This document shows positions 40,608 to 51,732 of a DNA stretch of 64,000 nucleotides, piece by piece. Made by a program: the position numbers and the translations under genes. This stretch comes from Budorcas taxicolor (lineage: Eukaryota; Chordata; Mammalia; Artiodactyla; Bovidae). How positions within the stretch are numbered: the stretch's first letter is position 1; the number at the start of each line of letters is the position of its first letter. The notes below the pieces were generated by a model. The model was not told where the DNA came from and searched no databases. It was given only the letters and a program-made list of their open reading frames with translations. The stretch lies in contig NC_068926.1 of NCBI RefSeq assembly GCF_023091745.1, positions 42,060,001 to 42,124,000 on the forward strand, given 5' to 3'.

Positions 40608-41334
40608 CTATACAGAAAGAAAGTGCTTTAGGTGATCAAAACAGCTGTATTAATTATCTGCTCTCATTGAGTCAAATCTTCTGGTTTAATTATTTTTAAT
40701 TATTACCTGTTAGCTAGAGACATTGTAGAATACAGACAGTGGAAAATATGAGGAAAATTAATAATAACATTTCTGAGCAAAGATTCTCATATATCTTTCA
40801 TTATATTTCATTTACATTTCATTAATATGGCTTGTACCTGGCCATATCAAGTAAACAAGAGACTCAAAATTTGGTATACCCCCATGTCATGTTTGTAATT
40901 CTTAGGGCTTGCTGAAAAATAATGTGCTTCAACATCTGTTTCAGTTAACTCTGGATTCACCACTGTCTTGTTCTAAATTAGGGCTACCTTGACTCCAAAG
41001 AACCACCATTCACCCAAAACCCTGTATCACTACTAGTTCAAGGACAAGGTTCACGTTCTAATCAGGTCTGTGGCCAGTGATGTGCTGACTGAAAAAGTTG
41101 TTGCCATGGTGATTACAGATGCTACCCTCTCAGACTTGAGATCAAATTTCCTTTATGAGATAATATCCTAGAATTATGCTACACAGATAGCTAGAGAGTA
41201 GCATTCCTCTGCAAACACCATAAAGAGGAAGCATGAAAAAATGTCATAACACCAGCCTAATTTTCTCCACTGGAAAGTGACACTAAGCATATGTGGGGGC
41301 CAGTGAGATAGTTCTCAATAGCATGATTAAGACA

Positions 41335-41860
41335 AAAATCCTCAAATACCTAGCTTACATTTATTAAGACTTTCAAAGTGCCAACCAATGTTCTTATTCA
41401 AATCCCTTACTAGCCTAACTATATTTTCTTCTCAATATTGTTACCATAATGAATCCCACCAATTCACTGCACCACAGATTAGTAAAACAAAATAAGGCTA
41501 TTTTGTTGCAAAATCCTACACTATTAGTGAACCCCATTTCATTTCCTTCATTTTATTACATCAACAGCTTGTCATGATGACCTACATCTCCTAACCATCT
41601 ATCCAGAGCCTCAGTGTTCAAGATCCAGTTCAATGCTGTTACTTAGCACTAGCTACGTGCCAATTACTATGTGGAGGCTTGGGGTTAAAAACAAAGGAGA
41701 TCACCCTTGTCTTTCAGAAGTTCCCCTTTCCATAGGAAGATAGAGAAGCTGACATTAAACCATGTATTAATAACAAATGTAAGGACAGAATGGACCCAGA
41801 ATAGTGTGGAAGTGGAAAGGTGAAACATTGATGGAATACAAGGAAGGCTCTTCCAGACTT
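41335..41860 (+). repeat. MIR-like and L2-like remnants in GRIA2 intron 9
   Basis: TAGCTTACATTTATTAAGAC resembles a MIR side, and AGCACTAGCTACGTGCCAAT resembles an L2 end. Highly diverged; family assignment from memory. Confidence 0.4.
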
Positions 41861-41893
41861 TCCCCAGATGTTCACACGTGTAAGCACCACACT

Positions 41894-42112
41894 GCGTGCA
41901 TGCTCAATCGCTCAGTCATGTCTGACTCTTTGTGACCCCATGCACTGTAGCCTGCCAAGCTCCTCTGTTCATGGGATTATATCCTGGCAAGGATACTGGA
42001 ATGGGTTACCATTTCCTCCTCCAGGGAATCTTTCCCACCCAGGGATCAAACCCACATCTCCTGAAACTCCTGGCAAGCAGATTCTTTTCTACTGAGCCAC
42101 CTGGGAAGCCCC
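41894..42112 (-). repeat. Bov-tA SINE in GRIA2 intron 9
   Basis: CATGCTCAATCGCTCAGTCA through GAGCCACCTGGGAAGCCCC. Antisense to the plus strand, hence sense to the gene. Confidence 0.9.
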
Positions 42113-42353
42113 AAACACCAGGTTATGAATTATCTATAAAGCTAAAGTTCATTCTTGAAATAGAGAGGAAATATTTTGAATGCTTTAGCTCATTTGTGAT
42201 CCCTTTAAACAGAATAACATGCAATGAATGACTGAAACATTCAAAAGCATCACCATATCAGTTATTATCCTAAAATATAAGCAGAAAAACTAGTTGGCAG
42301 ATGTTTTTCTTAAGAAAAAATAATGTCAAACAGAGGCATATGTAGCTAATTAC

Positions 42354-42464
42354 CAAAATAGTAGTGACAACAACTGTCTTATTCTCAAGCCCAGAGGTAT
42401 CATTTCCAGCAGGGAGTTCAGTGAGGGTAACAACCATTTTATCAACTTCGCTCCAATATCCAAT
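42354..42464 (-). CDS. GRIA2: GRIA2 exon 9: linker into the ligand-binding domain
   Basis: This 111-base exon encodes 37 residues, IGYWSEVDKMVV through TVVVTTIL, after a TTTTTTCAG acceptor and before a GTAATT donor, phase 0 on both sides. It joins the amino-terminal domain to the first strand of the S1 ligand-binding half. Two N-glycosylation sequons are visible, Asn-Asp-Thr and Asn-Lys-Thr. The linker reads ELPAGNDTSG; from memory human and rodent GluA2 have Ser in place of this Ala, so it may be a ruminant substitution in a flexible segment. Confidence 0.96.
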
Positions 42465-43137
42465 CTGAAAAAAGACACAGAAAGAGTGGACTTGGATACA
42501 CAGCCTTTCTATTACCAAGGCACCGAGTTATTTTCAAACCCATGCCTGAATCTGAAATTACACCTGTCCTAACTAGACTTTTCCTAAACACATAGCTTTA
42601 AAAATCTTAGCCACAGCAATTAGAGAAGAAAAAAGACATGTATTTTTTAGGTATGTGAATCAAATAAGAATAGAAAGGCACTGCAAAAACCATTCCTAAA
42701 AACAGATTGTCTCTTCATGCTCACTTTTCATATTCCCCAAGGGTAATTTTCATGGGAGTGATCATATAGAAACGTAAAATCCAAACAATGGCATTTTAGC
42801 CATAACAGAAGAAAAAAAATGATGACTTGAAAGTTACATGCACATTTCACCGGCTATGTTTGGTCTCCAGAACCATAATCTTTCAGCTATAGTTCTTTTT
42901 CTTCTCATTAAACTCTTTCTACCTCTGTCTTAAAAAAAAAAATTCATAATTGTTTAATTCATAGTTATTTTAAAATCATTTCAGTATTACTTACCAGAAA
43001 TAGATTTTATTTAGAAAAAATATTTTAAAATATATGTTTCTGGAGTTGTGGAGTCCATCTATGTGAATACATAGTGGTGGGTCCACTAACCCACCTCCTC
43101 ATACAGACAGAAAGCCCTCAATTCACTAATGATTTAC
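42465..43137 (-). other. GRIA2: GRIA2 intron 8 (673 bases)
   Basis: Runs from GTAAAT to TTTTTTCAG. Nothing recognisable apart from AT-rich sequence and a run of ten A at about 42931-42940. Confidence 0.92.
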
Positions 43138-43242
43138 CTTCCGGGGCCCATTCGTTTTAAGCTCCATGATGTTAATTGTATAATTTATTCTTTTTCCATT
43201 CTGGTCAAACTTGATATTTCCTGAAAGACCTTCAACCTGCAC
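43138..43242 (-). CDS. GRIA2: GRIA2 exon 8: last strand of the amino-terminal domain
   Basis: This 105-base exon encodes 35 residues, starting VQVEGLSGNIKF and ending MELKTNGPRK. The acceptor is CATTAG, the donor GTAAAT, and both borders are phase 0. It completes the amino-terminal domain of GluA2. The sequence contains an N-glycosylation sequon (Asn-Tyr-Thr in RINYTIN), consistent with an extracellular location. Intron 7, between this exon and exon 7, is only 262 bases. Length and sequence match the family exactly as far as I can recall. Confidence 0.96.
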
Positions 43243-43504
43243 CTAATGAAGAAATGGGAAAGGATACAGTTATAAATTCACTTCAACCAGACACAAACTG
43301 GTTGACCAAAGGACTCTCCCAGGATGCAAGTCAAGGAAATGACACTCATTAGTTTTCTTTTTTTCCTTCAACCTACCTTTGTGTAGGTAGGAAATAATAT
43401 TCCCTCTACATAAAACAGAAGGTATAAGATAAGAATGACTAATGCAGCAGGAAACAAATAGTGGCCACCCTTAAGTTGCATCGCAATCATTTTCAGTGAC
43501 TGAC
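43243..43504 (-). other. GRIA2: GRIA2 intron 7 (262 bases)
   Basis: A very short intron from GTCAGT to CATTAG with a pyrimidine-rich tract in its transcript sense close to the acceptor. No repeats seen. Confidence 0.92.
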
Positions 43505-43672
43505 CTGTTTGAGGGCCCTTTCTATTTCGACACCTTGTCCCCAGGGCACCGCTGGGTTTGCCAGACAGTCTCCTGCATTTCCCCTTCTGGAGATTTCAAT
43601 TCTCTGCTTCCGTAAGTTTCGAAAAGCTTCGGTCATCACTTGAACAGCGTCATATGTCAGAGCAGAAGTATA
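43505..43672 (-). CDS. GRIA2: GRIA2 exon 7: end of the amino-terminal domain
   Basis: This 168-base exon starts in phase 0 after the acceptor TTTTCAG and ends at CAG before a GTCAGT donor. It encodes 56 residues beginning YTSALTYDAVQVM and ending EIERALKQ. In GluA2 this belongs to the second lobe of the extracellular amino-terminal, periplasmic-binding-protein-like domain, which drives subunit assembly and is not the glutamate site. The single Cys, in GNAGDCLANP, is expected to be one half of a conserved disulfide of that domain. Exon 6, which should end just before Tyr 295, was not found in the 20.3 kb upstream inside the window. Identity is secure from near-exact agreement with the known protein. 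Confidence 0.96.
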
Positions 43673-44390
43673 CTGAAAAGTATCACACATTTCATAAGAA
43701 TGGGAGAAAATTCAATGACTTCCTGTGCACTGGCTAACAGAATTCCAGTTGCCCACCATACGTGCCATATCAGAGTCCAAGAATTTAGACACAAGTTCGA
43801 CTTCTAGAACCCTCAGAATCTAGGAGGAGGAGTATAGCATATTGGAACTATGGATTGTCCCCTTGATTCTAACCATTTCAATTATATTAACATCTCGTCT
43901 ATTTCAACTTGATGTTTTCTAGTTGTGTTGCGTTTTCATTTTTCCAACTAGTTTCTCATTGCAGTATCACTTTATGGCCTGATTTGGTGATACACGGAAT
44001 TATGAACTTAACAAAACAATATTTCTCCACTGTCTGAAGAGAGATTCAACTGGAAATATGGGAAGAATACTGATTAATTTCAGGATCTTTACTCTCTAAT
44101 TCTATCCCAGTGATGCTCAAATAGATCTGCAGTGTTTTATATTTGGGGTGTTTGTTTTTAAACTTCCCTAGGTGATCATGATAATCAATGAGAAGAACCA
44201 CCACACTTCATGATTTCTATGTCCCCTCATGGTTCAATAATCTATGATAATATTGGTTCCAAGCTTATGATATTCAGATCTCAGTGGGGCAGCAGGATTA
44301 TTTTAGGAGCTGAGGGTCAAACAGAAAATAAATACTACATGAAATAACTACTACAGAAAATAACTAAGCACCAACATGGGCTGGCTAAGT

Positions 44391-44586
44391 ATTCCAACCC
44401 AGGGATCAAACTCAGGTCTCCTGCATTGTAGGCAGATTCTTTACCATCTGAGCCACCAGGAAAGCCCAAGAATACTGGAATGGGTAGCCTATCCCTTCTC
44501 CAGGGGATCTTCCTGACCCAGGAATTGAACCGGTGGCTCCTGCATTGCAGGAAGATTCTTTACCAGCTGAGCTACCAGGGAAGCCT
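44391..44586 (-). repeat. Dimeric Bov-tA (two head halves)
   Basis: The first unit, 44391-44467, ends GAGCCACCAGGAAAGCCC; the second, 44468-44586, starts AAGAATACTGGAATGGGTAG and ends GAGCTACCAGGGAAGCCT. The junction is the same as at 48787/48788. Confidence 0.88.
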
Positions 44587-44943
44587 CCTGTGTATATACT
44601 ACCACGTATCAAGGTATGATGCTGCTGCCAGTAATGATAAATTACATTTTAAAATAAAAGCTTTACTGACTGCTGAGAAAATTTCTTTATTCAGTATTAT
44701 TTTAATCTTTAGGTAACAAGTACAGCGAAGCTGGGGGAAAAACCACAGTATCATACTGACCCCACCTCTCTCATCCTCTTGAGGCCTTTTTTTTTTTTTC
44801 TGCAGATATACTGTCAAAACCTCACATCAGCCTTTTTCCTCTATTGGATCATCTCTAATAGCAAATCCACTGCTCCAATATCTCCTACTACCAATAAGGA
44901 GGAAAGAAATACATAGCTAGGTAGATTAAATAGATAGGTGGGC

Positions 44944-44971
44944 GATGATGATAATGATGATGATGATGAGA
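44944..44971 (+). repeat. (GATGAT)n microsatellite
   Basis: GATGATGATAATGATGATGA and continuing. About nine trinucleotide units with one interruption. Confidence 0.9.
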
Positions 44972-45221
44972 GGTAATAGATAACTGCTTATTAGGTTCCT
45001 ATACCCCTTCAATTTCCATCATCTTTTTTTCTGTTTCTTTCACAGGAACATTTGTTAAGACAAATTTTCTAAATTTTCACACCAACCCTCCTTGCTCTCT
45101 CTATGTGATGTCATTCATTCTATGGCTTTAAATTACATTCAGGTGCTCAAACGTGACTTCCTCAGCAGTACCCTTCATGCCCAGCCCACCCTCGATCACT
45201 TTCCTTCATGTAACCTTGTTT

Positions 45222-45441
45222 GAAATGAAGTGAAGTGAAGTGAAGTCGTTCAGTCGTGTCCGACTCTTCGCGGTCCCGTGGACTGTAGCCTACCAGGCTT
45301 CTCCGTCCATGGGATTCTCCAGGCAAGAATACTGGAGTGGGTTACCATTTCCTTCTCCAGGGGATCTTCCCGACCCAGGGATTGAACCCGGGTCTCCCGC
45401 ATTGGAGGCAGACGCTTTAACCTCTGAGCCACCAGGGAAGA
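45222..45441 (-). repeat. Bov-tA SINE, little diverged
   Basis: AAGTCGTTCAGTCGTGTCCG through CTCTGAGCCACCAGGGAAG. It keeps several CpG-bearing words, a sign of a recent insertion. Near-duplicate flanks CCTTGTTT (45214-45221) and CTTTGTTT (45442-45449). Confidence 0.93.
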
Positions 45442-45618
45442 CTTTGTTTATTACTTTAATATTCACCACCAGTATCTGAGTATCCTCTTCATGTATTCTT
45501 TGTCTAATTGATCTCTTCTCCCCACTAGAACAGTTACTCTAAGGAAGCAGAAAACTTATTTGTGACCACTGAATTCTCAGAGCTCAGGGCACATTGGGCA
45601 CTTAAGAGACTTACTTAG

Positions 45619-45702
45619 AAGGAAGGGAAGCAGGGAAGAAGGAAGGGAAAAGGGAAGGAAGGAAGAAAAAACAGAGAGAGGGAGGAAGGAAAGAAGGCAG
45701 GT
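45619..45702 (+). repeat. Purine-rich (GAAGG)n low-complexity tract
   Basis: Almost pure A/G for over 80 bases, with AAGGAAGGGAA units. Confidence 0.9.
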
Positions 45703-45795
45703 CAGAAATCTTCTTACAGATTCTATCTTTACAGGATTCACATTCCCTCCCAGTTCAGTGAAAAGATATATTAACAGAAATTGCAATATACCATT

Positions 45796-48029
45796 CAGTT
45801 CAGTTCAGTTGATCAGTTATGTCCAACTCTTTGCAACCCCATGGATTTCAGCACGCCAGGCTTCCCTGTCCATCATCAACTCCCAGAGCTTGCTCAAACT
45901 CATGTCCATCGAGTTAGTGATGCCATCCAATCATCTCATTCTCTGTCATCACCTTCTCTTCCTGCCTTCAATCTATCCCAGCATCAGGGGCTTTTTCCAA
46001 GGAATCAGTTCTTCTCATCAGGTGGCCAAAGTATTGGAGTTTCAGCTTCAACATCAGTCCTTTCAATGAATATTCAAGACTGATTTCCTTTAGGAAGGAC
46101 TGGTTGGATCTCCTTGCAGTCCAAGGGACTCTCAAGATCTTCTCCAACACCACAGTTCAAAGCATCAATTCTTTGATGCTCAGCTTTCTTTATAGCCCAA
46201 CTCTCACATCCACACATGACTACTGGAAAAATCATAGCTTTGACTAGATGGACCTTTGTCAGCAAAGTAATGTCCCTGCTTTTTAATATGCTGTCTAAGC
46301 TGGTCATAGCTTTTTTTCCAAGGAGAAAGTGTCTTTTAATTTAATGGCTGCAATCACCATCTGCAGTGATTTTGGAGCCCCCCAAAATGAAGTCTCTCAC
46401 TGTTTCCACTGTTTCCCCATCTATTTGGCATGAAGTGATGGGACTGGATGCCATGATCTTCCTTTTTGAATGTTGAGTTTTAAGCTAGCTTCTTCACTCT
46501 CCTCTTTCACTTTCATCAAGAGGCTCTTTAGTTCTTCTTCACTTTTTGCCATAAAGGTGGTGTCATCTGTGTATCTGAGGTTATTGATATTTCTCCTGGC
46601 AATCTTGATTCCAGCTTGCGCTTCATGCAGCCTGGCATTTTGCATGATATATGCTTCATATAAGTTAAATAAACAGAGTGACAATGTATAGCTTTGACAT
46701 ACTCCTTTCCCTATTTGGAACCAGTCTATTGTTCCATGTCTGGTTCTAACTGTTACTTCTTGATCTGCATACAGATTTCTCAGGAGGCAGGCCAAGTGGT
46801 CTGGTATTCCCATCTCTTGAAGAATTTTCCACAGTTTGTTGTGATCCACACAATCAAAGGCTTTGGCGTAATCAATAAAGCAGATGTAGATGTTTTCTGG
46901 TATTCTCTTGCTTTTTTGATGATCCAGTGGATATTGGCAATTTGATCTCTGGTTCTTCTGCTTTCTCTAAATCCAGCTGGAATGTCTGGAAGTTCACGGT
47001 TCAAGTACCGTTGAAGTCTAGCTTGAAGAATTTTGAGCATTACTTTGCTAGCGTGTGAGCTGAGTGCAATTGTGCAGTAGTTTGAACATTCTTGGCATTG
47101 CTTTTCTTTGAGATTGGAATGAAAAATGACCTTTTCGAATCCTGTGGCCACTACTGAGTTTTCCAAATTTGCTGGCATATTGAATGCAGCACTTTTACAG
47201 CACCATCTTTTAAGATTTGAAATAAGTCAACTGTAATTCCATCACCTCCACTAGCTTTGTTCATAGTGATGCTTTCTCAGGACTTCGCATTCCAGGATGT
47301 CTAGGTGAGTGATCACACCATCGTGGTATCTGGGTCATGAAGATCTTTTTGTATAGTTCTTCTGTATATTTCTGCTACCTCTTCTTAATGTCTTCTGCTT
47401 CTGTTAAGTCCATACCATTTCTGTCCTTTATTGTGCCCATATTTGCATGAAATATTCCCTTGGTATCTTTAATTTTTTTGAAACGATTCTAGTCTTTCCT
47501 GTTCTAGTGTTTTCCTCTATTTCTTTGCATTGATCATTGAGGAAGGCTTTGTTATCTCTCCTGGCTATTCTTTGGAATGCTGCATTCAAATGGATATACC
47601 TTTTCTTTTTTCCTTTGCCTTTAGCTTCTCTTCTTTTCTCAGCTATTTGTAACGCCTCCTCAGACAACCATTTTGCCTTTCTGCACTTCTTTTTCTTGGG
47701 GATGGTCTTGATCACTGCTTCCTGTACAATGTCATGAACCTCCATCTATAGTTCTTCAGGCACTCTATCAGATCTAGTCCCTTGAATTTATTCGTCACTT
47801 CCATTATATAATCACAGGATTTTATGTAGGTCATACTTGAATGGCTTAGTGGTTTTCCCTACTTTTTTCAATTTAAGTCAATTTGGCAATAAAGAGTTCA
47901 TGATCTGAGCCACAGTCAGCTCCCAGTCTTGTTTTTGCTGATTGTACAGAGCTTCTCCATCTTTGGCTACAAAGAATATAATCAATTATTTCGGTATTGA
48001 CCATCTGGTGATGTCCATGTGTAGAATCT
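45796..48029 (-). mobile_element. BovB LINE, 2.2 kb, with 11-base target-site duplication
   Basis: The plus strand opens CAGTTCAGTTCAGTTGATCA, the tail complement. Frames on the minus strand (47428-47745, 46780-47178, 46421-46849, 46074-46307) cover the pre-RT and RT regions and part of the C-terminal region. The YADD box is degraded to YTDD (LRYTDDTTFMAK). AATATACCATT flanks it at 45785-45795 and 48030-48040, so both ends are defined and the copy is 5'-truncated. Confidence 0.94.
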
Positions 48030-48595
48030 AATATACCATTTAGTGTTATAAACTGATCCAGTGGTTGATAGATATTTTTCTTGCTTATTTTTTAATATGA
48101 GAGATGTTACAATAAGGCAAATGAGAAAGTAACTTATGTAGTATAAATTACCACCTCCCTGAATCTAGAAATTGTTTAATATATCGTATCTTTAGTGTTA
48201 AAAAAGTGTGAAGTTATTATTATAATTTTTTCATGAATAGTTTAAATGAATCAGTTTCATTTTATCACATGAATGAATCAAATTTGATGGGAAAGTGATA
48301 GGAGGAAGAAGAAAAAGAAAATGATTTTGAGACCACAGGACTGTGACTAATGCTGTTAATTGTAAGATATACACATTTATTGCTAAATTTTCTTAAGCAA
48401 TGTCACTGCAGGGATATACATGAGGCCTTCTTCACAAATCTACATTATCTCTTGGGTGGCTGCACTTTAGTTTCCTGGAAATAACCCTACTAGATGGACC
48501 TAAATCAAACCCATCTCTATTTTCTCCCCAAATATGCAACCTCTTCCTTCAAACTGTACAAGCAAGAAATTAGTAAAATACACTGTGTTATATAC

Positions 48596-48904
48596 CCATG
48601 TGAAAGTGAAAATCAGTCGTGTCCAACTCTTGGCTACCCCATGGACCATATAGTCCATGGAATTCTCCAGGCCAAAATACTGGAGTGAGTAGCCTTTCCC
48701 TTTTCCGGGGATCTTCCCAACCCAGGGATACCAGGTCTCCCGCATTGCAGGCATATTTTTTACCAGCTAAGCCACCAGGGAAACCCAAGAATACTGAAGT
48801 GGGTAGCCTATCCCTTCTCCTAGGGATCTTCCCAACCCAGAAATCAAACTGGTGTCTCATGCATCGGAGGTGGATTCTTTACCAACTGAGCTATCAGGAA
48901 AGCC
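48596..48904 (-). repeat. Dimeric Bov-tA (full plus head half)
   Basis: Unit one, about 48596-48787, ends GCCACCAGGGAAACCC; unit two, 48788-48904, starts AAGAATACTGAAGTGGGTAG and ends GAGCTATCAGGAAAGCCTT. Confidence 0.9.
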
Positions 48905-49146
48905 TTCCATGTAGGCCATCTGTATTCCTGGATTGAAAATGTAATTTCTGGGAGCCTTTCCTAAGAAAACATTCTCAAATACAGAGAACTTTCATACATG
49001 GATATTAATTTCAACGTCATTCTTAATGTGCAAAAATTATAAGGAATCTATGAGAATAAAAGAATGCTTAAAAACTATGCTTTCTGTGGAAAGCATATGT
49101 GAACATATGTGTGGAAGCATATACGTGGAAGCATTATGTGAACATT

Positions 49147-49344
49147 AGCTTCCCTGGTGATTCAGATGGTAAAGAATCCATCTGCAATGAAGGCGATCTA
49201 AGTTTGATCCCTGGGTTGGGAAGATCCCCTGTAGAAGTGAACAGCTATCCACTCCAGTATTCTGACCTAGAGAATTCCATGGACTGTATAGTCCATGGGG
49301 TCACAAAGAGGTGACCCCACATGACTGAGTGACTTTCACTTTCA
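49147..49344 (+). repeat. Bov-tA SINE
   Basis: AGCTTCCCTGGTGATTCAGA through CATGACTGAGTGACTTTCAC. A short internal duplication (GGTGACCCCACATG) is seen near the end. Confidence 0.9.
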
Positions 49345-49374
49345 CTATTCAAACAATAAAAAGTTCTATTCATA

Positions 49375-49973
49375 AAGGTTGTGTTCATCACAGCACTGTT
49401 TATAATAACCAGGACATGGAAGCAACCTATATCTCCATCAGCAGACGAATGGATAAGAAAGCTGTGGTACATATACACAATGGAGTATTATCAGCCATTA
49501 AAAAGAATACAGTTGAACCAGTTCTGATGAGGTGGATGAAACTGGAGCCGATTATACAGAGTGAAGTAAGCCAGAAACAAAAACACCAATACAGTATACT
49601 AACTCATATATAAGGAATTTAGAAAGATGGTAATGATAACCCTGTATGCGAGACAGCAAAAGAGACACAGATGTATGGAACAGTCTTTTGGACTCTGTGG
49701 GAGAGGAAGAGGGTGGGATGATTTGGGAGAATGGCATTGAAACATGTATAATATCATATATGAAATGAATTGCCAGTCCAGGTTCAATGCAGGATACAGG
49801 ATGCTTGGGGCTGGTGCACTGGGATGACCCAGAGTGATGGTATGGGGAGGGAGGAGGGAGAGGGGTTCAGGATGGGGAACACGTGTACACCCATGGCAGA
49901 TTCATGTTGATGTATGGCAAAACCAATACAATATTGTAAAGTAATTAGCCTCCAAGTAAAATAAATAAACAAT
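49375..49973 (+). mobile_element. L1 3' end, 5'-truncated
   Basis: Begins in the C-terminal part of ORF2 (GTTCATCACAGCACTGTTTA), then CAGACGAATGGATAAGAAAG, the 3' untranslated end and an A-rich tail. BovB sequence starts immediately after. Confidence 0.92.
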
Positions 49974-51732
49974 TCAAAGAAATAGAGGAAAACAACAGAA
50001 TGGGAAAGACTAGAGATCTCTTCAAGAAAATTAGAGACATCAAGGGAACATTTCATGCAAAGATGGGCTTGATAAAGGACAGAAATGGTATGGACCTAAC
50101 AGAAGCAGAAGATATTAAGGAGAGGTGGGAAGAATACACAGAAGAACTGTACAAAAAGGATCTTCACAACCCAGATAATCACGATGGTGTGATCACTCAC
50201 CTAGAGCCAGACATCCTTGAATGTGAAGTCAAGTGGGCCTTAGAAAGCATCACTATGAACAAAGCTAGTGGAGATGATGGAATTCCAGTTGAGCTGTTTC
50301 AAATCCTGAAAGATGATGCTATGAAAGTGCTGCACTCAATATGCCAGCAAAATTGGAAAACTCAGCAGTGGCCACAGGACTGGAAAAGGTCAGTTTTCAT
50401 TCCAATTCCAAAGAAAGACAATGCCAAAGAATGCTCAAACTACTGCACAATTACACTCATCTCACACGCTAGTAAAGTAATGCTCAAAATTCTCCAAGCC
50501 AGGCTTCAGCAATACCTGAACCATGAACTTCCTGATGTTCAAGATGGTTTTAGAAAAGGCAGAGGAACCAGAGACCAAATTGCCAACATCTGCTGGATCA
50601 TGGAAAAAGCAAGAGAGTGCCAGAAAAACATCTATTTCTGCTTTATTGACTATGCCAAAGCCTTTGACTGTGTGGATCACAATAAACTGTGGACAATTCT
50701 GAAAGAGATGGGAATACCAGACCACCTAACCTGCCTCTTGAGAAATCTGTATGCAGGTCAGGAAGCAACAGTTAGAACTGGACAAAGAACAATAGACTGG
50801 TTCCAAATAGGAAAAGGAGTATGTCAAGGCTGTATATTGTCACCCTGCTTATTTAACTTCTATGCAGAGTACATCATGAGAAATGCTGGGCTGGAAGAAA
50901 CACAAGCTGGAATCAAGATTGCTGGGAGAAATATCAATAACCTCAGATATGCAGATGATACCACCCTTATGGCAGAAAGTGAAGAGGAACTAAAAAGCCT
51001 CTTGATGAAAGTGAAAGAGGAGAGTGAAAAAGTTGGCTTAAAGCTCAACATTCAGAAAACGAAGATCATGGCATCTGGTCCCATCACTTCATGGCAAATA
51101 GATGGGGAAACAGTAGAAACAGTGTTAGACTTTATTTTGGGGGGCTCCAAAATCACTGCAGATGGTGACTGCAGCCATGAGATTAAAAGACGCTTACTCC
51201 TTGGAAGAAAAGTTATGACCAACCTAGATAGTATATTCAAAAGCAGAGACATTACTTTGCCGACTACGGTCTGTCTAGTCAAGGCTATGGTTTTTCCAGT
51301 AGTCATGTATGGATGTGAGAGTTGGACTGTGAAGAAGGCCGAGAGCCGAAGAATTGATGCGTTTGAAGTGTGGTGTTGGAGAAGACTCTTGAGAGTCCCT
51401 TGGACTGCAAGGAGATCCAACCAGTCCATTCTGAAGGAGATCAGCCTGGGATTTCTTTGGAAGGAATGATGCTAAAGCTGAAGCTCCAGTACTTTGGCCA
51501 CCTCATGCGAAGAGTTGACTCATTGGAAAAGACTCTGATGCTGGGAGGGATTAGGGGCAGGAGGAGAAGGGGACAACAGAGGATGATATGGTTGGATGGC
51601 ATCACAGACCCGATGGACGTGAGTCTGAGTGAACTCCGGGAGTTGGTGATGGACAGGGAGGCCTGCAGCGCTGCGATTCATGGGGTCACAAAGAGTCGGA
51701 CATGACTGAGTGACTGAACTGAATTGAACTGG
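49974..51732 (+). mobile_element. BovB LINE with long intact RT frame
   Basis: A continuous 489-codon frame (50000-51469) covers the pre-RT segment and reverse transcriptase: IDYAKAFDCVDHNK (motif A), QIGKGVCQGCILSPCLF (motif B), YADD at residues 317-320 (50948-50959), then the thumb and C-terminal region with a YGCESWTVKKAE segment. A one-base shift near 51450 moves the end into the frame 51370-51705. The tail is GACTGAGTGACTGAACTGAA. The endonuclease domain is lost by 5' truncation, so it cannot mobilise itself. Confidence 0.93.

Larger units (their letters stand above)
40608..42353 (-). other. GRIA2: GRIA2 intron 9 (1746 bases)
   Basis: Runs from GTAATT after exon 9 to TCTGTATAG before exon 10. 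It contains one Bov-tA SINE (41894-42112) and degraded MIR-like (41335-41470) and L2-like (41640-41860) pieces. No other coding content is seen. Confidence 0.9.

Noticed and set aside
45222..49344. Clustered SINEs as a CRISPR-like or regularly spaced array
   Set aside because: Copies are about 200 bases, mixed in orientation and irregularly spaced; this is vertebrate interspersed repeat.
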